A stretch of 64,000 nt of DNA, taken from NCBI GenBank assembly GCA_036725345.1, contig DAIMEJ010000010.1:51345-115344 (forward strand), given 5' to 3'. The notes beneath the pieces were generated by a model. That model was not told the origin of the DNA and did not search any database. It was given only the letters and a program-made list of their open reading frames with translations. The stretch's first letter is position 1, and every line of letters starts with the position of its first letter. Origin of the DNA: JAPLJU01 sp036725345 (lineage in GTDB: Bacteria > Desulfobacterota > Syntrophia > Syntrophales > UBA2192). Below are positions 25,614-34,651 of this stretch, piece by piece. The position numbers and the translations under genes were made by a program.

Positions 25614-26009
25614 ATGGAACGGACGGTCAGGATCCTGATGGTCAAGTGCGGCGAAGGCTACGACGAGGCCTTGGTGAGGCTTTCGCTGGCTTTCCGGGAG
25701 GCGGGCTTCGAGATCATTTACACGGACGCGCAGAGTCCGGAAGCCATCGTCGCCTCGGTTATTCAGGAATCGGTGGACCACATCGGGATCACGACCCTCC
25801 CGGGCGCGGATCTGGACAGCATCCAAAAGACCATTGAACTGCTGCGCAAAGCGGGGGTGGACGACGTCCAGATCACGGCCGGCGGGATCCTCTCCCCCGA
25901 AGACACCACCCGGATAAGAGAGATGGGAATAGCGGAATTTTTCCCGCAGGGAACGACCCTCGAGGAACTCATCCAGTGGGCCCGGGATCACATCAAACCG
26001 TTGGGGTAG
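25614..26009 (+). CDS. Cobalamin-binding-domain-like protein lacking the cobalt-ligand His
   Basis: The product is 131 residues from the ATG at 25614 (CAGGAGGACC site). It aligns by pattern with the C-terminal B12 domain of methylmalonyl-CoA mutase: an N-terminal strand, an amphipathic helix, GFEIIYTDAQSPE, then IGITTLPGAD and the GG turn in ITAGGILSPED. The signature DxHxxG reads GEGYDEA, with Tyr16 where His should be. Base-off/His-on cobalamin binding is thus unlikely. It may be a stand-alone flavodoxin-like domain with another ligand. No mutase large subunit is nearby. It converges with rubrerythrin. Confidence 0.8.
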   Translation: MERTVRILMVKCGEGYDEALVRLSLAFREAGFEIIYTDAQSPEAIVASVIQESVDHIGITTLPGADLDSIQKTIELLRKAGVDDVQITAGGILSPEDTTRIREMGIAEFFPQGTTLEELIQWARDHIKPLG

Positions 26010-26057
26010 TCCTGACCCTGTCTTGCCACTCTCCCTGACCGTGTCATCGTTCTTCCT

Positions 26058-26555
26058 TCACTTCACTTCCTGATAGGACTCGGCGGGGTACTGGCAGTTC
26101 GGGCATTTCTCCGGCCTCTGACGGTCTTCGATCCATCCGCAATTCGTGCAGACGAAATAGAGGGTGTCGCGGTCGACGGTCATGTCCGTCAGCGCGGCCT
26201 TGTAAAGCTTTGCGTGGCGTTCCTCGGCGTTCCGGGCCTTGGTAAAACCCCAGATGACCGGTTTGTCTCCATCGGCCCAGGCATCCTTGAGAAATGCCGG
26301 GTAGGCGACTTCATTGACGAAGGTCTCCTTCTCGAAGGAGCTCTTCAAATTCTCCTCCGTGGACCTGACCTTTTCCAGCAGGGCAAAATGCTCCCCGGCA
26401 TGCACGCCCTCTGCGGCGGCAACGGCCCGAAAAAGCCGGGCAACCTGGGGATAGCCCTCTTTATCGGCCTTTTTCGCGAAGGCCATCAGCCGAAAATAGG
26501 CCTTGGCTTCTCCCACAAACGCTTTTTCAAGGTTATCGCGTGTCTTTTCTGTCAT
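26058..26555 (-). CDS. Rubrerythrin
   Basis: A non-haem diiron peroxidase that scavenges H2O2 in anaerobes. The product is 165 residues from the ATG at 26555 (AAAGGAA site). The N-terminal four-helix ferritin-like domain carries diiron ligand motifs in FVGEAKAYFRL, AAEGVHAGEH and NAEERHAKL. The C-terminal rubredoxin-like domain has CTNCGWIE and EKCPNC to bind one Fe. The length is slightly short of the classical 190 residues but both domains are complete. The electron donor is not in the window. Confidence 0.94.
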   Translation of the reverse strand: MTEKTRDNLEKAFVGEAKAYFRLMAFAKKADKEGYPQVARLFRAVAAAEGVHAGEHFALLEKVRSTEENLKSSFEKETFVNEVAYPAFLKDAWADGDKPVIWGFTKARNAEERHAKLYKAALTDMTVDRDTLYFVCTNCGWIEDRQRPEKCPNCQYPAESYQEVK

Positions 26556-26642
26556 GGCCGATTCCTTTCCTGAGCACATGATTCAATCGGGAGTGATTTG
26601 ACATCAATCGGCCGGCATCTTTCTGCTGCAACCTTCCATTCT

Positions 26643-28061
26643 TCATCTCGGTTGGCCGCTTTCCGGCATTTTCCCACCGAGGTCCGTTACCAGCTTCCTG
26701 AAGGGCTCCTGCGCATACAGGAGCCTGCCGGCCACCTCCCTCAATTTGTCCACCTGCTCTTCCGGCAGGGTGAGGGCCGTGGGGATTGCCTGGAAGTAGT
26801 CCCGTTCGGTCTTGTCGGGAAGGGAGGCAAAGGCGATGTGGGCAATGTAAATTTCTATGGGTTTTGCGCCGGCTGCCCCATCCACCCGGGCCCATTCCCC
26901 CGCGTATCGCCGCAGCAGGTCGATGGTCTCGAAATTGTACTTGTTGATCATGATGGTCGAGGAAGCCCCCAGTATCGCGTCCAGTCCCGGGATCTCGTCG
27001 AGAAGCCTCCAGCGCGCTTTTTCCTGCGTCTGTGCATCGACGATGATGAAGGCCACCCGGCGCGTCTTTGCAAGATCTCCGCTTTTCAGGGCGTCCCGGA
27101 TGCCGCCCTGCGCCACGATGGTATCCATGATGCCCCTGACACCGAGATTGTCCGAGACGCCGCCGTCGATGAGGTGGATGTAAGGTTTTGTCTCCGCGTC
27201 GAGATACGTTTTCGTCATGAGGGCGTTGTAATACACTCGGCTCGTGGGGTCTGGCTTTGAAAGGGCCTCGTCAATCCATCCGGGAACCTTGTGGTCGCAC
27301 TGACCCGCGTAGTTCTTGAGGACGATCGGGGTCAGCGGTCCCGGGAAGGCCGCCGAGGCGGCGACGGCCCGGGACAGGGGGAACTTTTCGAAGTCCGAGC
27401 AGATCAGGGCGAACTGGCTCGGGATAAACGGGAAAACGATACCGTCGATGGCATCCGTGGCCAGAATAACGACGGCAGGTCCCTTGCCGCTTGCCAGGTC
27501 CCCGAGGGTGGCTCCGTGGAAAATCATGTAGTCATAGAACTCCTGGGCCATGTCGCTCCTTCCGAAGCGCGGAGACCAGAGACGGAACCAGTTCACCGGG
27601 GTGACGAGTCCCCAGAGGAGGCCGCCCTGAAGATTCTGCAGAAGGACTTTTTCCCGGCATTCCTTGAGGGCGTCCCTGCCGTGCAGCCCATAATAGGCGG
27701 CGGTAAAACTCCCGCCGGAAACCCCGGAGATGAGATCCACTTCATCGAGGAGGGTGTGCCTTGGCGGCTGATGATCCCCGCTTTGGACGCCCTTCGGCGC
27801 CGGAATCTCGACCCGGTCAAGGGCTTCAAGGACACCGTAGGAAAGTGATGCCGCCCGGATCCCGCCGCCGGAAAAAGCGAGGATGAGGAAAAGCTCATCG
27901 GATTTTCCCGCTGACACCAGCTTGCTCCGGAAGGGGCTTTCCCTCAGTTTGAATTCCAGTTTGGGATTGAGGGCATACTGGGCCGTGCACGACAGGAGTG
28001 AAAAAAGTGCCGCGACAGCCGCCAGTGTTCCCAGCAATGACTTGAAGATGTTGAGTCTCAT
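26643..28061 (-). CDS. Patatin-like phospholipase lipoprotein (paralogue 1)
   Basis: The product is about 472 residues. A signal peptide ends with a lipobox LLSC. The patatin domain has the oxyanion loop FSGGGIRAA, the nucleophile motif GVSGGSF, and the catalytic Asp motif LIDGGVSDNLGV. It resembles the protein at 32201 across its whole length, including the DEVD(L/M)ISGVSGG block and the C-terminal LPEEQVD region. It is predicted to be a lipid acyl hydrolase anchored in the envelope. The ATG at 28061 has GAGGG at a normal distance; the ATG two codons upstream does not. Confidence 0.9.
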   Translation of the reverse strand: MRLNIFKSLLGTLAAVAALFSLLSCTAQYALNPKLEFKLRESPFRSKLVSAGKSDELFLILAFSGGGIRAASLSYGVLEALDRVEIPAPKGVQSGDHQPPRHTLLDEVDLISGVSGGSFTAAYYGLHGRDALKECREKVLLQNLQGGLLWGLVTPVNWFRLWSPRFGRSDMAQEFYDYMIFHGATLGDLASGKGPAVVILATDAIDGIVFPFIPSQFALICSDFEKFPLSRAVAASAAFPGPLTPIVLKNYAGQCDHKVPGWIDEALSKPDPTSRVYYNALMTKTYLDAETKPYIHLIDGGVSDNLGVRGIMDTIVAQGGIRDALKSGDLAKTRRVAFIIVDAQTQEKARWRLLDEIPGLDAILGASSTIMINKYNFETIDLLRRYAGEWARVDGAAGAKPIEIYIAHIAFASLPDKTERDYFQAIPTALTLPEEQVDKLREVAGRLLYAQEPFRKLVTDLGGKMPESGQPR

Positions 28062-28084
28062 GTCCATCCCTCAAATAGGATGCC

Positions 28085-29554
28085 TCAGAAAAGCAGATGA
28101 TGAAATCCCCGGGGTTCAAGGTTCACGAAGAGCCCGGGGTCGATCATCTCCCTTCCGTCCCTCTCGTAGATCGCATCGGAGAACAGTTCTTTCAGGTTCC
28201 AGGCGCGGGCACCCAGGTCCTCCCAGGGAAGCCTGACACGCCCCTGTGAAGGGGTATCGGAGTAGTTGATGACAATGAGGCGCCGCTCTTCGTCCTTTCG
28301 CCAGCACCAAGCGACAAGATTCCGACAGCTCGAATTGTCGGGCCAGCCGCTTGTCTCGCAAAGACACCACTCCCCCGCGCGGAAAGCCGGGGATCGGGCG
28401 TCTTCAAGGAGCTTTCTATAGAATAAATTCAACTTTTCATCAACGACTTCGGCTGGGCGCCTTCCAAGCTGGACGGGGAGTTTGACCTTCCGGCCTTCCA
28501 GCTGCCCGTCGTGAAGGAGTTTCGCCCCGGGAAGCGTCGCAAAAGCGACGGCGGCCGCGGGCAGCTGGCCGGGCGTAAAGGTTGCCACCGCGCGCGGCTC
28601 GTCGTGATTTTCGATGAAACGCACAAGCTTCCCCTGATAGCCGGAATCGGCCTCGAGATGCCGGCGAATGCTTCCGGCGTTCCCGCTCACCAGAAGGTCA
28701 TAAAGTATCTTGTCGTAGCAGTAATCGAATCCCTGTTTCAGGAGTTCCGGTTCCAGATCCCAGTAGACCTCGGCCATGAAAAGGAAATCAGGGGAGGCCT
28801 CTCGAAGGGTCTTGAACATCTCTTCCCAGAACTCCGCGGGGGGGCGTGGTCCGGCCCTCGTCCCCCAGGTCCCTTCGAAGACATTCCCCGTGAGGAGCAT
28901 GGCCATGTCGCACCGGACACCGTCGCACTGCCCGGCGATATCGATAAGAGTTTCAACGTAAGCCCTCCGGAGGTCGCTCGAGAATGCGTTGACCTGGGCG
29001 GTGTCCTCCCAGGGAGGGAAGAAGGGGTCCCGCCCGCGGGCAAACACTTTGCCCCCGGATTCGAAGTAGGCATCGGGAAATTCTTCCAGATCCTCTCGGG
29101 TCCCCTGGATATAATATTCAGGGTGTCGGGAGATCCAGGGATGATCGATGGCCGTGTGATTGGGCACGAAATCGAGGATGAGCCTTACTCCACACCTGCC
29201 CAGCATCTCGCGGGCGACGGCGAGCCCTTCGGGTCCGCCCAGGCGCTCGTCCACCGTGTAACGGTGGACACAGTAGGGGGAACCGGCGACATCCTCCGGA
29301 CGAAAATCCGGCAGTGATTTATGGTACGCGTCCGTCAGTGTTTGAAGTTTTCGGGCAATGCGGGTACCCGCGGGGCTCCGCTCCCAAACTCCCATGAGCC
29401 AGACGGCATCGACACCACAGGATAAGAGGGCGTCCCACTCTTTGACCGGGACATTCCAAAGTGTGATGGGCCTGTTGTAAAGTCGGCTCAAGTCGGTGAG
29501 CCAGACGAAGGTATTGATTTCATAGATGATGGGGTTTTGCGGCCAGCTCTTCAT
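28085..29554 (-). CDS. GH13 alpha-amylase family enzyme
   Basis: The product is 489 residues with no signal peptide, hence cytoplasmic. It is a (beta/alpha)8 barrel with the four GH13 regions: DFVPNH at 128-133, DGVRCDMAM with nucleophile Asp216, FMAEVYWD with acid/base Glu262, and FIENHD with Asp318. The start (IIYEINTFVWLTDLSRL) and C-terminal beta domain are normal. A substrate such as glycogen, maltodextrin or trehalose cannot be assigned, since no other glucan gene is nearby. It sits between the patatin and the broken MscS gene. Confidence 0.9.
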   Translation of the reverse strand: MKSWPQNPIIYEINTFVWLTDLSRLYNRPITLWNVPVKEWDALLSCGVDAVWLMGVWERSPAGTRIARKLQTLTDAYHKSLPDFRPEDVAGSPYCVHRYTVDERLGGPEGLAVAREMLGRCGVRLILDFVPNHTAIDHPWISRHPEYYIQGTREDLEEFPDAYFESGGKVFARGRDPFFPPWEDTAQVNAFSSDLRRAYVETLIDIAGQCDGVRCDMAMLLTGNVFEGTWGTRAGPRPPAEFWEEMFKTLREASPDFLFMAEVYWDLEPELLKQGFDYCYDKILYDLLVSGNAGSIRRHLEADSGYQGKLVRFIENHDEPRAVATFTPGQLPAAAVAFATLPGAKLLHDGQLEGRKVKLPVQLGRRPAEVVDEKLNLFYRKLLEDARSPAFRAGEWCLCETSGWPDNSSCRNLVAWCWRKDEERRLIVINYSDTPSQGRVRLPWEDLGARAWNLKELFSDAIYERDGREMIDPGLFVNLEPRGFHHLLF

Positions 29555-29666
29555 CCGTCTTCGTCGGTCCCCTGTTTTATCGGCAAATCTTACGGCAGGG
29601 ATGATACACGGGTATGAAGTAAAAAGGCAAGGAGAGACATGAAATCCGACCCTTTAGACCTCATGT

Positions 29667-30920
29667 TCAGGATTCCTCACCCTTCTTCGCCGGCGATTCG
29701 AACCATTTCTCTTTCGGCACCCAGACCTTCTCGGCGGGGTCCGCCTCGTAGTGGGGCGACATGATCTGGACGCCATATTCGTTGAAGACATCCTGGATGT
29801 TCCGGTGCAGTTCGTCGAGTACAGTGATCCGATTGTGAGGTTTTTCAATGCGCGCTCCGACCATGTACTCCACGTAGAAATCCGAAAGGGCTCTCTGCCG
29901 GACCCGTGGCGGGGGGTCTTTCAGGAGACCCGGTGTGCGCCCGGTGGCCTCAATGAGCATGGCGTGGACCTGCCTCCAGGGTGCATTGTAGCCGATCGTG
30001 ACCGTCGTCGTCAGAATGACACCGCCCGTCTCCTCCTCGCGAGAGTAGTTCTTCGTTGTGGTCCCCACGATGACGGCGTTTGGAAGGCTGACGATCTCGC
30101 CTTTCGGTGTGCGAATTCGCGTAGAGAACATCCCAAGCGTGGCGACGGTTCCCTCCGTCTCGCCGATTTGCACGTAGTCCCCGACCCTCAGGGCGCGCGA
30201 ATACATGAGCATGAGTCCGCTTACGGCCTGGTTCACCGTACCGGCCGAGCCGATGGACAGGAGCAACCCCACGAAGACGCTCACCCCCTTGAAGGCGTCG
30301 CTCTCGCTTCCCGGCAGGTAGGGGTACATCATGATGACTGCGAAGAGCCAGAGGATGACCGTGACGATCCGGCGTGTCGGCTGGGCCGTTTCGGCGTAGA
30401 GACCGGGGACGGTCACCCGGCCGGACTCGACGGCATCGAAGAAGAGCCGCGTGATGCGAACGAGGAACCGGGTGATGAGAAAGATAACGGCAACAATGAT
30501 AAGACCCGGGATGAAATTCAGGATGCTGAGAGCAATGGCCTTGAACCCTGCCGACAGGTAGCTGTGGAGCTGTTCCCCCCATGGTCGCGAGTAAGGGAAC
30601 TGCTTGAATGAAAAGGTAAGCCACAGATACAGGGAAAAAAAGGCAAGGGCCAATACAGTAATGTGGACAATACCCTTGACGAACAGGATGATCCCGTCGA
30701 TGTGCTGGGTAAACCCCCCGATGGCAAGTGCCTTGAGCCTGGGACCCACAACCTCGGCCAGGTGGGTATCCAGCCACCGGTGGCCTCGCCGGATAACCGA
30801 CAGAACGAGGATCAGGAATACCGTCGCCGCGACGGTGAGGCCGATGGCACGGAGGATGTACTCGGGCTGACTGACCTGCCGGACCTCGTCGAGGGCCAAT
30901 GTGAGGTTCCGCACCGCCAT
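29667..30920 (-). CDS. MscS-family mechanosensitive channel, core part of a broken gene
   Basis: The frame holds 417 residues with four or five membrane segments and then the MscS pore helix and beta domain (SIGSAGTVNQAVSGLMLMYS, then LRVGDYVQIGETEGTVATLG, then VSLPNAVIVG). The ATG at 30920 has no ribosome binding site. The sequence just upstream in the same frame, coding ADVNELAGETLADTG, is clearly protein-like, so the ATG is an internal codon. The natural N-terminus lies in the fragment at 31022-31315. Expression of a functional channel would need internal initiation or correction of the lesions. Confidence 0.8.
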   Translation of the reverse strand: MAVRNLTLALDEVRQVSQPEYILRAIGLTVAATVFLILVLSVIRRGHRWLDTHLAEVVGPRLKALAIGGFTQHIDGIILFVKGIVHITVLALAFFSLYLWLTFSFKQFPYSRPWGEQLHSYLSAGFKAIALSILNFIPGLIIVAVIFLITRFLVRITRLFFDAVESGRVTVPGLYAETAQPTRRIVTVILWLFAVIMMYPYLPGSESDAFKGVSVFVGLLLSIGSAGTVNQAVSGLMLMYSRALRVGDYVQIGETEGTVATLGMFSTRIRTPKGEIVSLPNAVIVGTTTKNYSREEETGGVILTTTVTIGYNAPWRQVHAMLIEATGRTPGLLKDPPPRVRQRALSDFYVEYMVGARIEKPHNRITVLDELHRNIQDVFNEYGVQIMSPHYEADPAEKVWVPKEKWFESPAKKGEES

Positions 30921-31315
30921 TGCGCCCGTGTCTGCGAGGGTCTCTCCGGCCAGTTCGTTTACGTCCGCCGGGTGACGAAGAAAACCCCCTTGTCACCGAT
31001 AAGGATCTGTATCCCCTCGGTTTAAGTCACGGCCGAGACAGCACCCATTTCTCCCCGCTCGATGAGCCGGCGAATACGCTCTTCGGACGCTTCGACCCGT
31101 TGTTTCGGGGTGTACCCGAGAAGGGGTCCGCGCAACGTGACAATCGGCCGGTTATGAATCTTGAGGATAGCCGGGGTAACCGCCGGGTCCGTTGTCTTTA
31201 AGGTCGGAGTGCCCTTTTCAACAGGCATTGCCCTGGCCGTGGACGGGTATGCGGGAATGACTGCCCCGGTCAAGAGGAAAAGCAGAAAAGTGATCAAAAG
31301 AAGCGCACGCTTCAT
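30921..31315 (-). pseudogene. N-terminal part of the MscS gene, separated by a stop and a frameshift
   Basis: An ATG at 31315 with an AAAGGAGG site starts a signal peptide and a region with NRPIVTLRGPLLGYTPKQRVEASEERI, typical of the periplasmic head of large MscS-like channels. The frame is stopped by TAA at 31022-31024. Without a shift it continues with TEGIQILIGDKGVFFVT, and then one base is missing at the G-run 30970-30972 (C-run on the coding strand). After that the channel frame begins with PADVNELAGE. Two independent lesions make decay more likely than one sequencing error, but raw reads should decide. Confidence 0.75.
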
Positions 31316-31373
31316 CGATGAACCTCCTTTCCAGCCTGTACCTGAAGGCAGTTGAAGAAGCGACTCCCCTGTC

Positions 31374-32147
31374 TCAATAATTCCAGAAAAAAGAAGCCTT
31401 CAAGTTCCAGTCCCCTTCGCGGTTGGAACCCCAGGGAAACTCGGGCTTGACCCATGTGCCGAAGCTCTTCGTCCACATTCTCAGGAGGATAACCCCCGAC
31501 TTGTAACTTTTACGGTTGTCCTGCTCCCAGTTGATCTTGGCCTCCGAATCCGCTCCCGCCCACCATTTGTCACTGAGCTTCATGATCAGAAAGGGCTGGA
31601 CGGTCATATAATGAATGTCGGCGCGGTCATCCTGCCCGGCAAAGGAGATATAATCCTGGACCTTCACGAAGAAAAGCCCCCTCGGGTCCTTGAACCGCAA
31701 GCCGGGCACGGCCAGCGGAGAGACCTGCCATTTTCCCGATCCGAGGGTATCTTCCGTGGCAGAGGGCGCTGTGAGGCCGGTCCCGACGGCAAAGAAGAAC
31801 TTTTCTGACGCATACGGGATCAGGAGAGCCTGGCCGTAGAGGTCACCGAGACCGTCGTCTCTGACCTGTCCCATTTCAGTCGACATGAAGGGGACATCGA
31901 ACCTGAGGAGGAAGTTTCGGAGCCCCCCCAGCCTGATGATATCCGTTCTCAGGATGAAGGCATTTTTCCAGGTGTCCCCGTTGATCTTGTAAAACTCCTC
32001 ACGGATGTTGAAAATGACGGGCTTCGTCGGATCGACGTCGCCGATGTTTTCCTGCTCCTGTCCGTCTTCGGCCGCGACCGCCACGGGCATGGCTGTCGAG
32101 ATGGCGAAAAAGAGGGCGATACCGATCACGATTCCCCTGACGGCCAT
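31374..32147 (-). CDS. Putative outer-membrane beta-barrel protein (257 aa)
   Basis: A signal peptide (cleavage after AVAA) is followed by alternating short beta strands with aromatic girdles: NAFILRTDIIRLGG, then FLLRFDVPFMST, then FFFAVGTGLTAPSA, then FGTWVKPEFPWG. It ends with ...KASFFWNY, a terminal aromatic typical of barrels recognised by the BAM machinery. It resembles by pattern proteins annotated as transporters of unknown substrate or of the phenol-degradation MetA type. The family is not certain. A GGG site lies 6 nt before the ATG. Confidence 0.65.
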   Translation of the reverse strand: MAVRGIVIGIALFFAISTAMPVAVAAEDGQEQENIGDVDPTKPVIFNIREEFYKINGDTWKNAFILRTDIIRLGGLRNFLLRFDVPFMSTEMGQVRDDGLGDLYGQALLIPYASEKFFFAVGTGLTAPSATEDTLGSGKWQVSPLAVPGLRFKDPRGLFFVKVQDYISFAGQDDRADIHYMTVQPFLIMKLSDKWWAGADSEAKINWEQDNRKSYKSGVILLRMWTKSFGTWVKPEFPWGSNREGDWNLKASFFWNY

Positions 32148-32200
32148 AACAATCCCTTAAGTCACTGCTCTGCTCACTGACTTATGATCGGTTTATAACT

Positions 32201-33613
32201 TTATTGAGAGGACACCTTCGACGGGACCCAGGCATTCAGGTTTTTCAACAGCCTCTGGAAATCAGCCGACTCAATCAGGAGTTTGCGCGCACCGGCCTTC
32301 AGCCTGTCGACGTCCTCAGGGGGCAGTGTGAATGACGTGGGCAACTTGGCCAGGTAAGCCGCTTCCGCCTGGTCATTGAGATTTTCGAAGCGGACATCTA
32401 CCAGGTAGAATTCGATGTCGCCGCATGAGCCCGGCTCCGTCGAGACCTGCCCGGGGGGGCACCGGCCCGTCCGGATCTGATCGCTCCACCGGCCGAAGCT
32501 CTCCTGCAGAAGGGACATGGTCTCGCGGTTGTACCGGACGATGGCGATGGTGGAATAGTTTGACATCATGGCCGAGAAGGGGGGAACAAACTCGAACTTG
32601 TCCCATTGAGACTCGGTTTTCGTCTCGGCGTTGACGACGACAAAAACCACCTTCCGGACCTGCTCCCTTCCAGTGAGCTTCAGAATCATCCAGATGTTGC
32701 CCACGGCGTCGATGGACTCCTGGATGGCCCTGAGCCCGAGGTTGTCGGCCACGCCGCCGTCGATCAGGTGAAAGTAGGGTTTCTTTTCCTTATCCAGCAC
32801 GAGCGCCAGGCTCTCTTTTTGCTCACGCGTCCGGTAGTTCAGTGATGCTTCCTCGAACACCGGGGGAGAGACAAAGCCGCAGCTTCCCGCGTAGTTTTTC
32901 ACCGTGAGCGGTGTGAGGACGCCCGGGACCGCCGAGGAGGCGGCACAGGCCCGGGCCACGGGGAATTTCGACAGATCGGAACAGATGGCATTGAACAGGA
33001 TCTGGTGGAAGGTAAACCGTGCCCCCAAAGACATGTCCGTCGCGTTGATGAGGACCACAGGCCCCCTGCGTTCCAACATGTCCCCGAAGGTCTTCCCGTC
33101 AAAGACGTTCTTGTCGTAGTACTCGGCGGCCAGGTCGCTCCGGTCGTAGAAAGGTGAAGAGAGCCGGACCCAGTTGACGGGGTTGAAGAGGATGCCGAAG
33201 GTCAGATCTCCCTGGACATTCTTCTTCAGGAAGCGGGTCTCGTAATCCTCGAAGATGCGGTCCCCGAAAAGACCGAAATAGGCAGCCGTGAAGCTTCCGC
33301 CCGAAACGCCCGAGATCATGTCCACCTCGTCCACGAGGCGCCGCTTCTTACCGTCGAAGGTAATCTCCACCCCACGGAGCTCCTCGAGGATGCCGTAAGA
33401 AAAAGCAGCCGCCCGCGTCCCCCCGCCGGAGAAGGACAGGATCAGGAGCAACTCCTCCGAGTGGCCCGCGGGCCCCAGGTTCTGGGCGATGTAGCCGTAG
33501 TTGGGGTCAAACTTCTCCAGAGTTGCATTCACGGGGTATTGCCCCCCGATGTAGGTGCAACCCGTCACCAGAGCCAGCGTGCATAATAAACAAATCCACA
33601 CTGATCGTCTCAC
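32201..33613 (-). CDS. Patatin-like phospholipase lipoprotein (paralogue 2)
   Basis: The product is 470 residues starting at a GTG at 33613 behind GGAGGAGGG; an upstream ATG frame opening is less likely. A signal peptide with lipobox LVTGC is followed by the patatin domain: FSGGGTRAAAFSYG, GVSGGSF and DGGVADNLGLRA. It shares a common design with the gene at 26643, indicating duplication. It differs in a Cys-containing insertion near the C-terminus (GRCPPGQVSTEPGSCGD) that may form a disulfide. It is predicted to be an envelope acyl hydrolase. Confidence 0.9.
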   Translation of the reverse strand: MRRSVWICLLCTLALVTGCTYIGGQYPVNATLEKFDPNYGYIAQNLGPAGHSEELLLILSFSGGGTRAAAFSYGILEELRGVEITFDGKKRRLVDEVDMISGVSGGSFTAAYFGLFGDRIFEDYETRFLKKNVQGDLTFGILFNPVNWVRLSSPFYDRSDLAAEYYDKNVFDGKTFGDMLERRGPVVLINATDMSLGARFTFHQILFNAICSDLSKFPVARACAASSAVPGVLTPLTVKNYAGSCGFVSPPVFEEASLNYRTREQKESLALVLDKEKKPYFHLIDGGVADNLGLRAIQESIDAVGNIWMILKLTGREQVRKVVFVVVNAETKTESQWDKFEFVPPFSAMMSNYSTIAIVRYNRETMSLLQESFGRWSDQIRTGRCPPGQVSTEPGSCGDIEFYLVDVRFENLNDQAEAAYLAKLPTSFTLPPEDVDRLKAGARKLLIESADFQRLLKNLNAWVPSKVSSQ

Positions 33614-33671
33614 CGGAGACCCTCCTCCCACCCGACAAAACAACGTCTGTAAACTCTCCCCCCTCTGGTAT

Positions 33672-34145
33672 CTACTTCACCAGGGGGATCCCCTTCGCCA
33701 GGTCGTAGCTTACCACCGCGAAGGCCTTGTTTTCAAGCTGGTAATACCGTGCCACCCGCTTGTCCGACAGGACCTTGCGGAACTTCGGCAGGTAGTCCTT
33801 CTTCAGCTGGAGCCGGTTGTTCTCAATCGCGAGCATGTCATCGGTCAGTTTCTTCGCCGTGGCGTCGGTCATGGCCAGATAGTTCTTCGCGTAGTCATTG
33901 ATGAGCTTCTGGGTGCGGTCCACGATCTTGAGCTGATCCTTCTGGTAACTGTCGTAAACAGGCCAGAATGCCTTGGCCTCCGCCTCAGTGAACTGCATGT
34001 TGTCCGCGACAAAGAGCTTCTTGTCGGCCTGGATCTTCTCCCTCACCATCTGATTGGTGTCCGCGGGCTTGTCCTGGGCACACACGGGTACGATGAACAG
34101 AAAAAGAACACAAAACACGATCACGGCAGTCAATCTTTTCTTCAT
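33672..34145 (-). CDS. Periplasmic CpxP/Spy-like helical protein
   Basis: The product is 157 residues with a clear signal peptide (FIVPVCAQ-DKP) and a GAGGAAAG site. The mature part is almost all helix with a charged, heptad-like pattern and a conserved 'FTEAEAKAFWPVYDSYQ' block reminiscent of the LTxxQ-type helix of Spy/CpxP proteins. A later part reads NNRLQLKKDYLPKFRKVL. Such proteins act as periplasmic chaperones or stress sensors in other bacteria; that role is an inference here. It lies 59 bp upstream of the patatin start. Confidence 0.7.
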   Translation of the reverse strand: MKKRLTAVIVFCVLFLFIVPVCAQDKPADTNQMVREKIQADKKLFVADNMQFTEAEAKAFWPVYDSYQKDQLKIVDRTQKLINDYAKNYLAMTDATAKKLTDDMLAIENNRLQLKKDYLPKFRKVLSDKRVARYYQLENKAFAVVSYDLAKGIPLVK

Positions 34146-34181
34146 TTCTTTCCTCCTCTTGGATTGATAATATTTTAAAGT

Positions 34182-34637
34182 TTATCGGGCCCTCACAAAA
34201 TGGATGCTGAAGGTCAGTTGCTCAACCGCCTGGAAGTAATTACCCTTCAGCTGGTCGGTTTCCGGATCATACTGCAGGGTGTAGATCGAACCCGGGTAGT
34301 TGACGTCCCTCAATTCGACGACCAGATTGACCCTGCCTTTCTTCCGGCTCCATTCCGCACGGTACACCTTGATCGGCCGGGGGTTGTAATAGGCCGCCGA
34401 TAGGCTTCCGTCTTTCCTGATGCTCTTCAGTTCGAGGATGTATCCCCCGTCCGGCCGAACCCAGCGCCCTTCGAGACGCTGGTAGTCCGTCTGTGCCGGG
34501 GATGATTTGCCGGCATTTTCTACAGACATCACCTCGGATGCATATCCCGCCATCAGGAGAAATACAAACACCATGGTGATGGTGAGCATCAGCGCTTTTC
34601 GCCGCGCTCTTACGGATTCCCTGTCTCTCGCGTCCAT
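34182..34637 (-). CDS. Membrane-anchored/secreted hypothetical protein (151 aa)
   Basis: The ATG at 34637 follows GAGAGGAC; a start six codons upstream is possible. After a basic N-terminal stretch there is one hydrophobic segment (LTITMVFVFLLMAGYA) and then a beta-rich domain with YQRLEGRWVRPDGGYILELKSI and YYNPRPIKVYRAEW. The pattern G-R-W-x-R-x-DGGY-x-L-x-(I/L) resembles small calycin-like or META-type envelope domains, but no family is certain. It sits 14 bp after the anSME gene and may share its transcript. Confidence 0.6.
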   Translation of the reverse strand: MDARDRESVRARRKALMLTITMVFVFLLMAGYASEVMSVENAGKSSPAQTDYQRLEGRWVRPDGGYILELKSIRKDGSLSAAYYNPRPIKVYRAEWSRKKGRVNLVVELRDVNYPGSIYTLQYDPETDQLKGNYFQAVEQLTFSIHFVRAR

Positions 34638-34651
34638 GTTTGTCCTCTCGA

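Noticed and set aside
29680..29720. TTCGAA-containing stretch resembling a tRNA T-arm
   Set aside because: It lies inside the MscS C-terminal codons and there is no cloverleaf around it.
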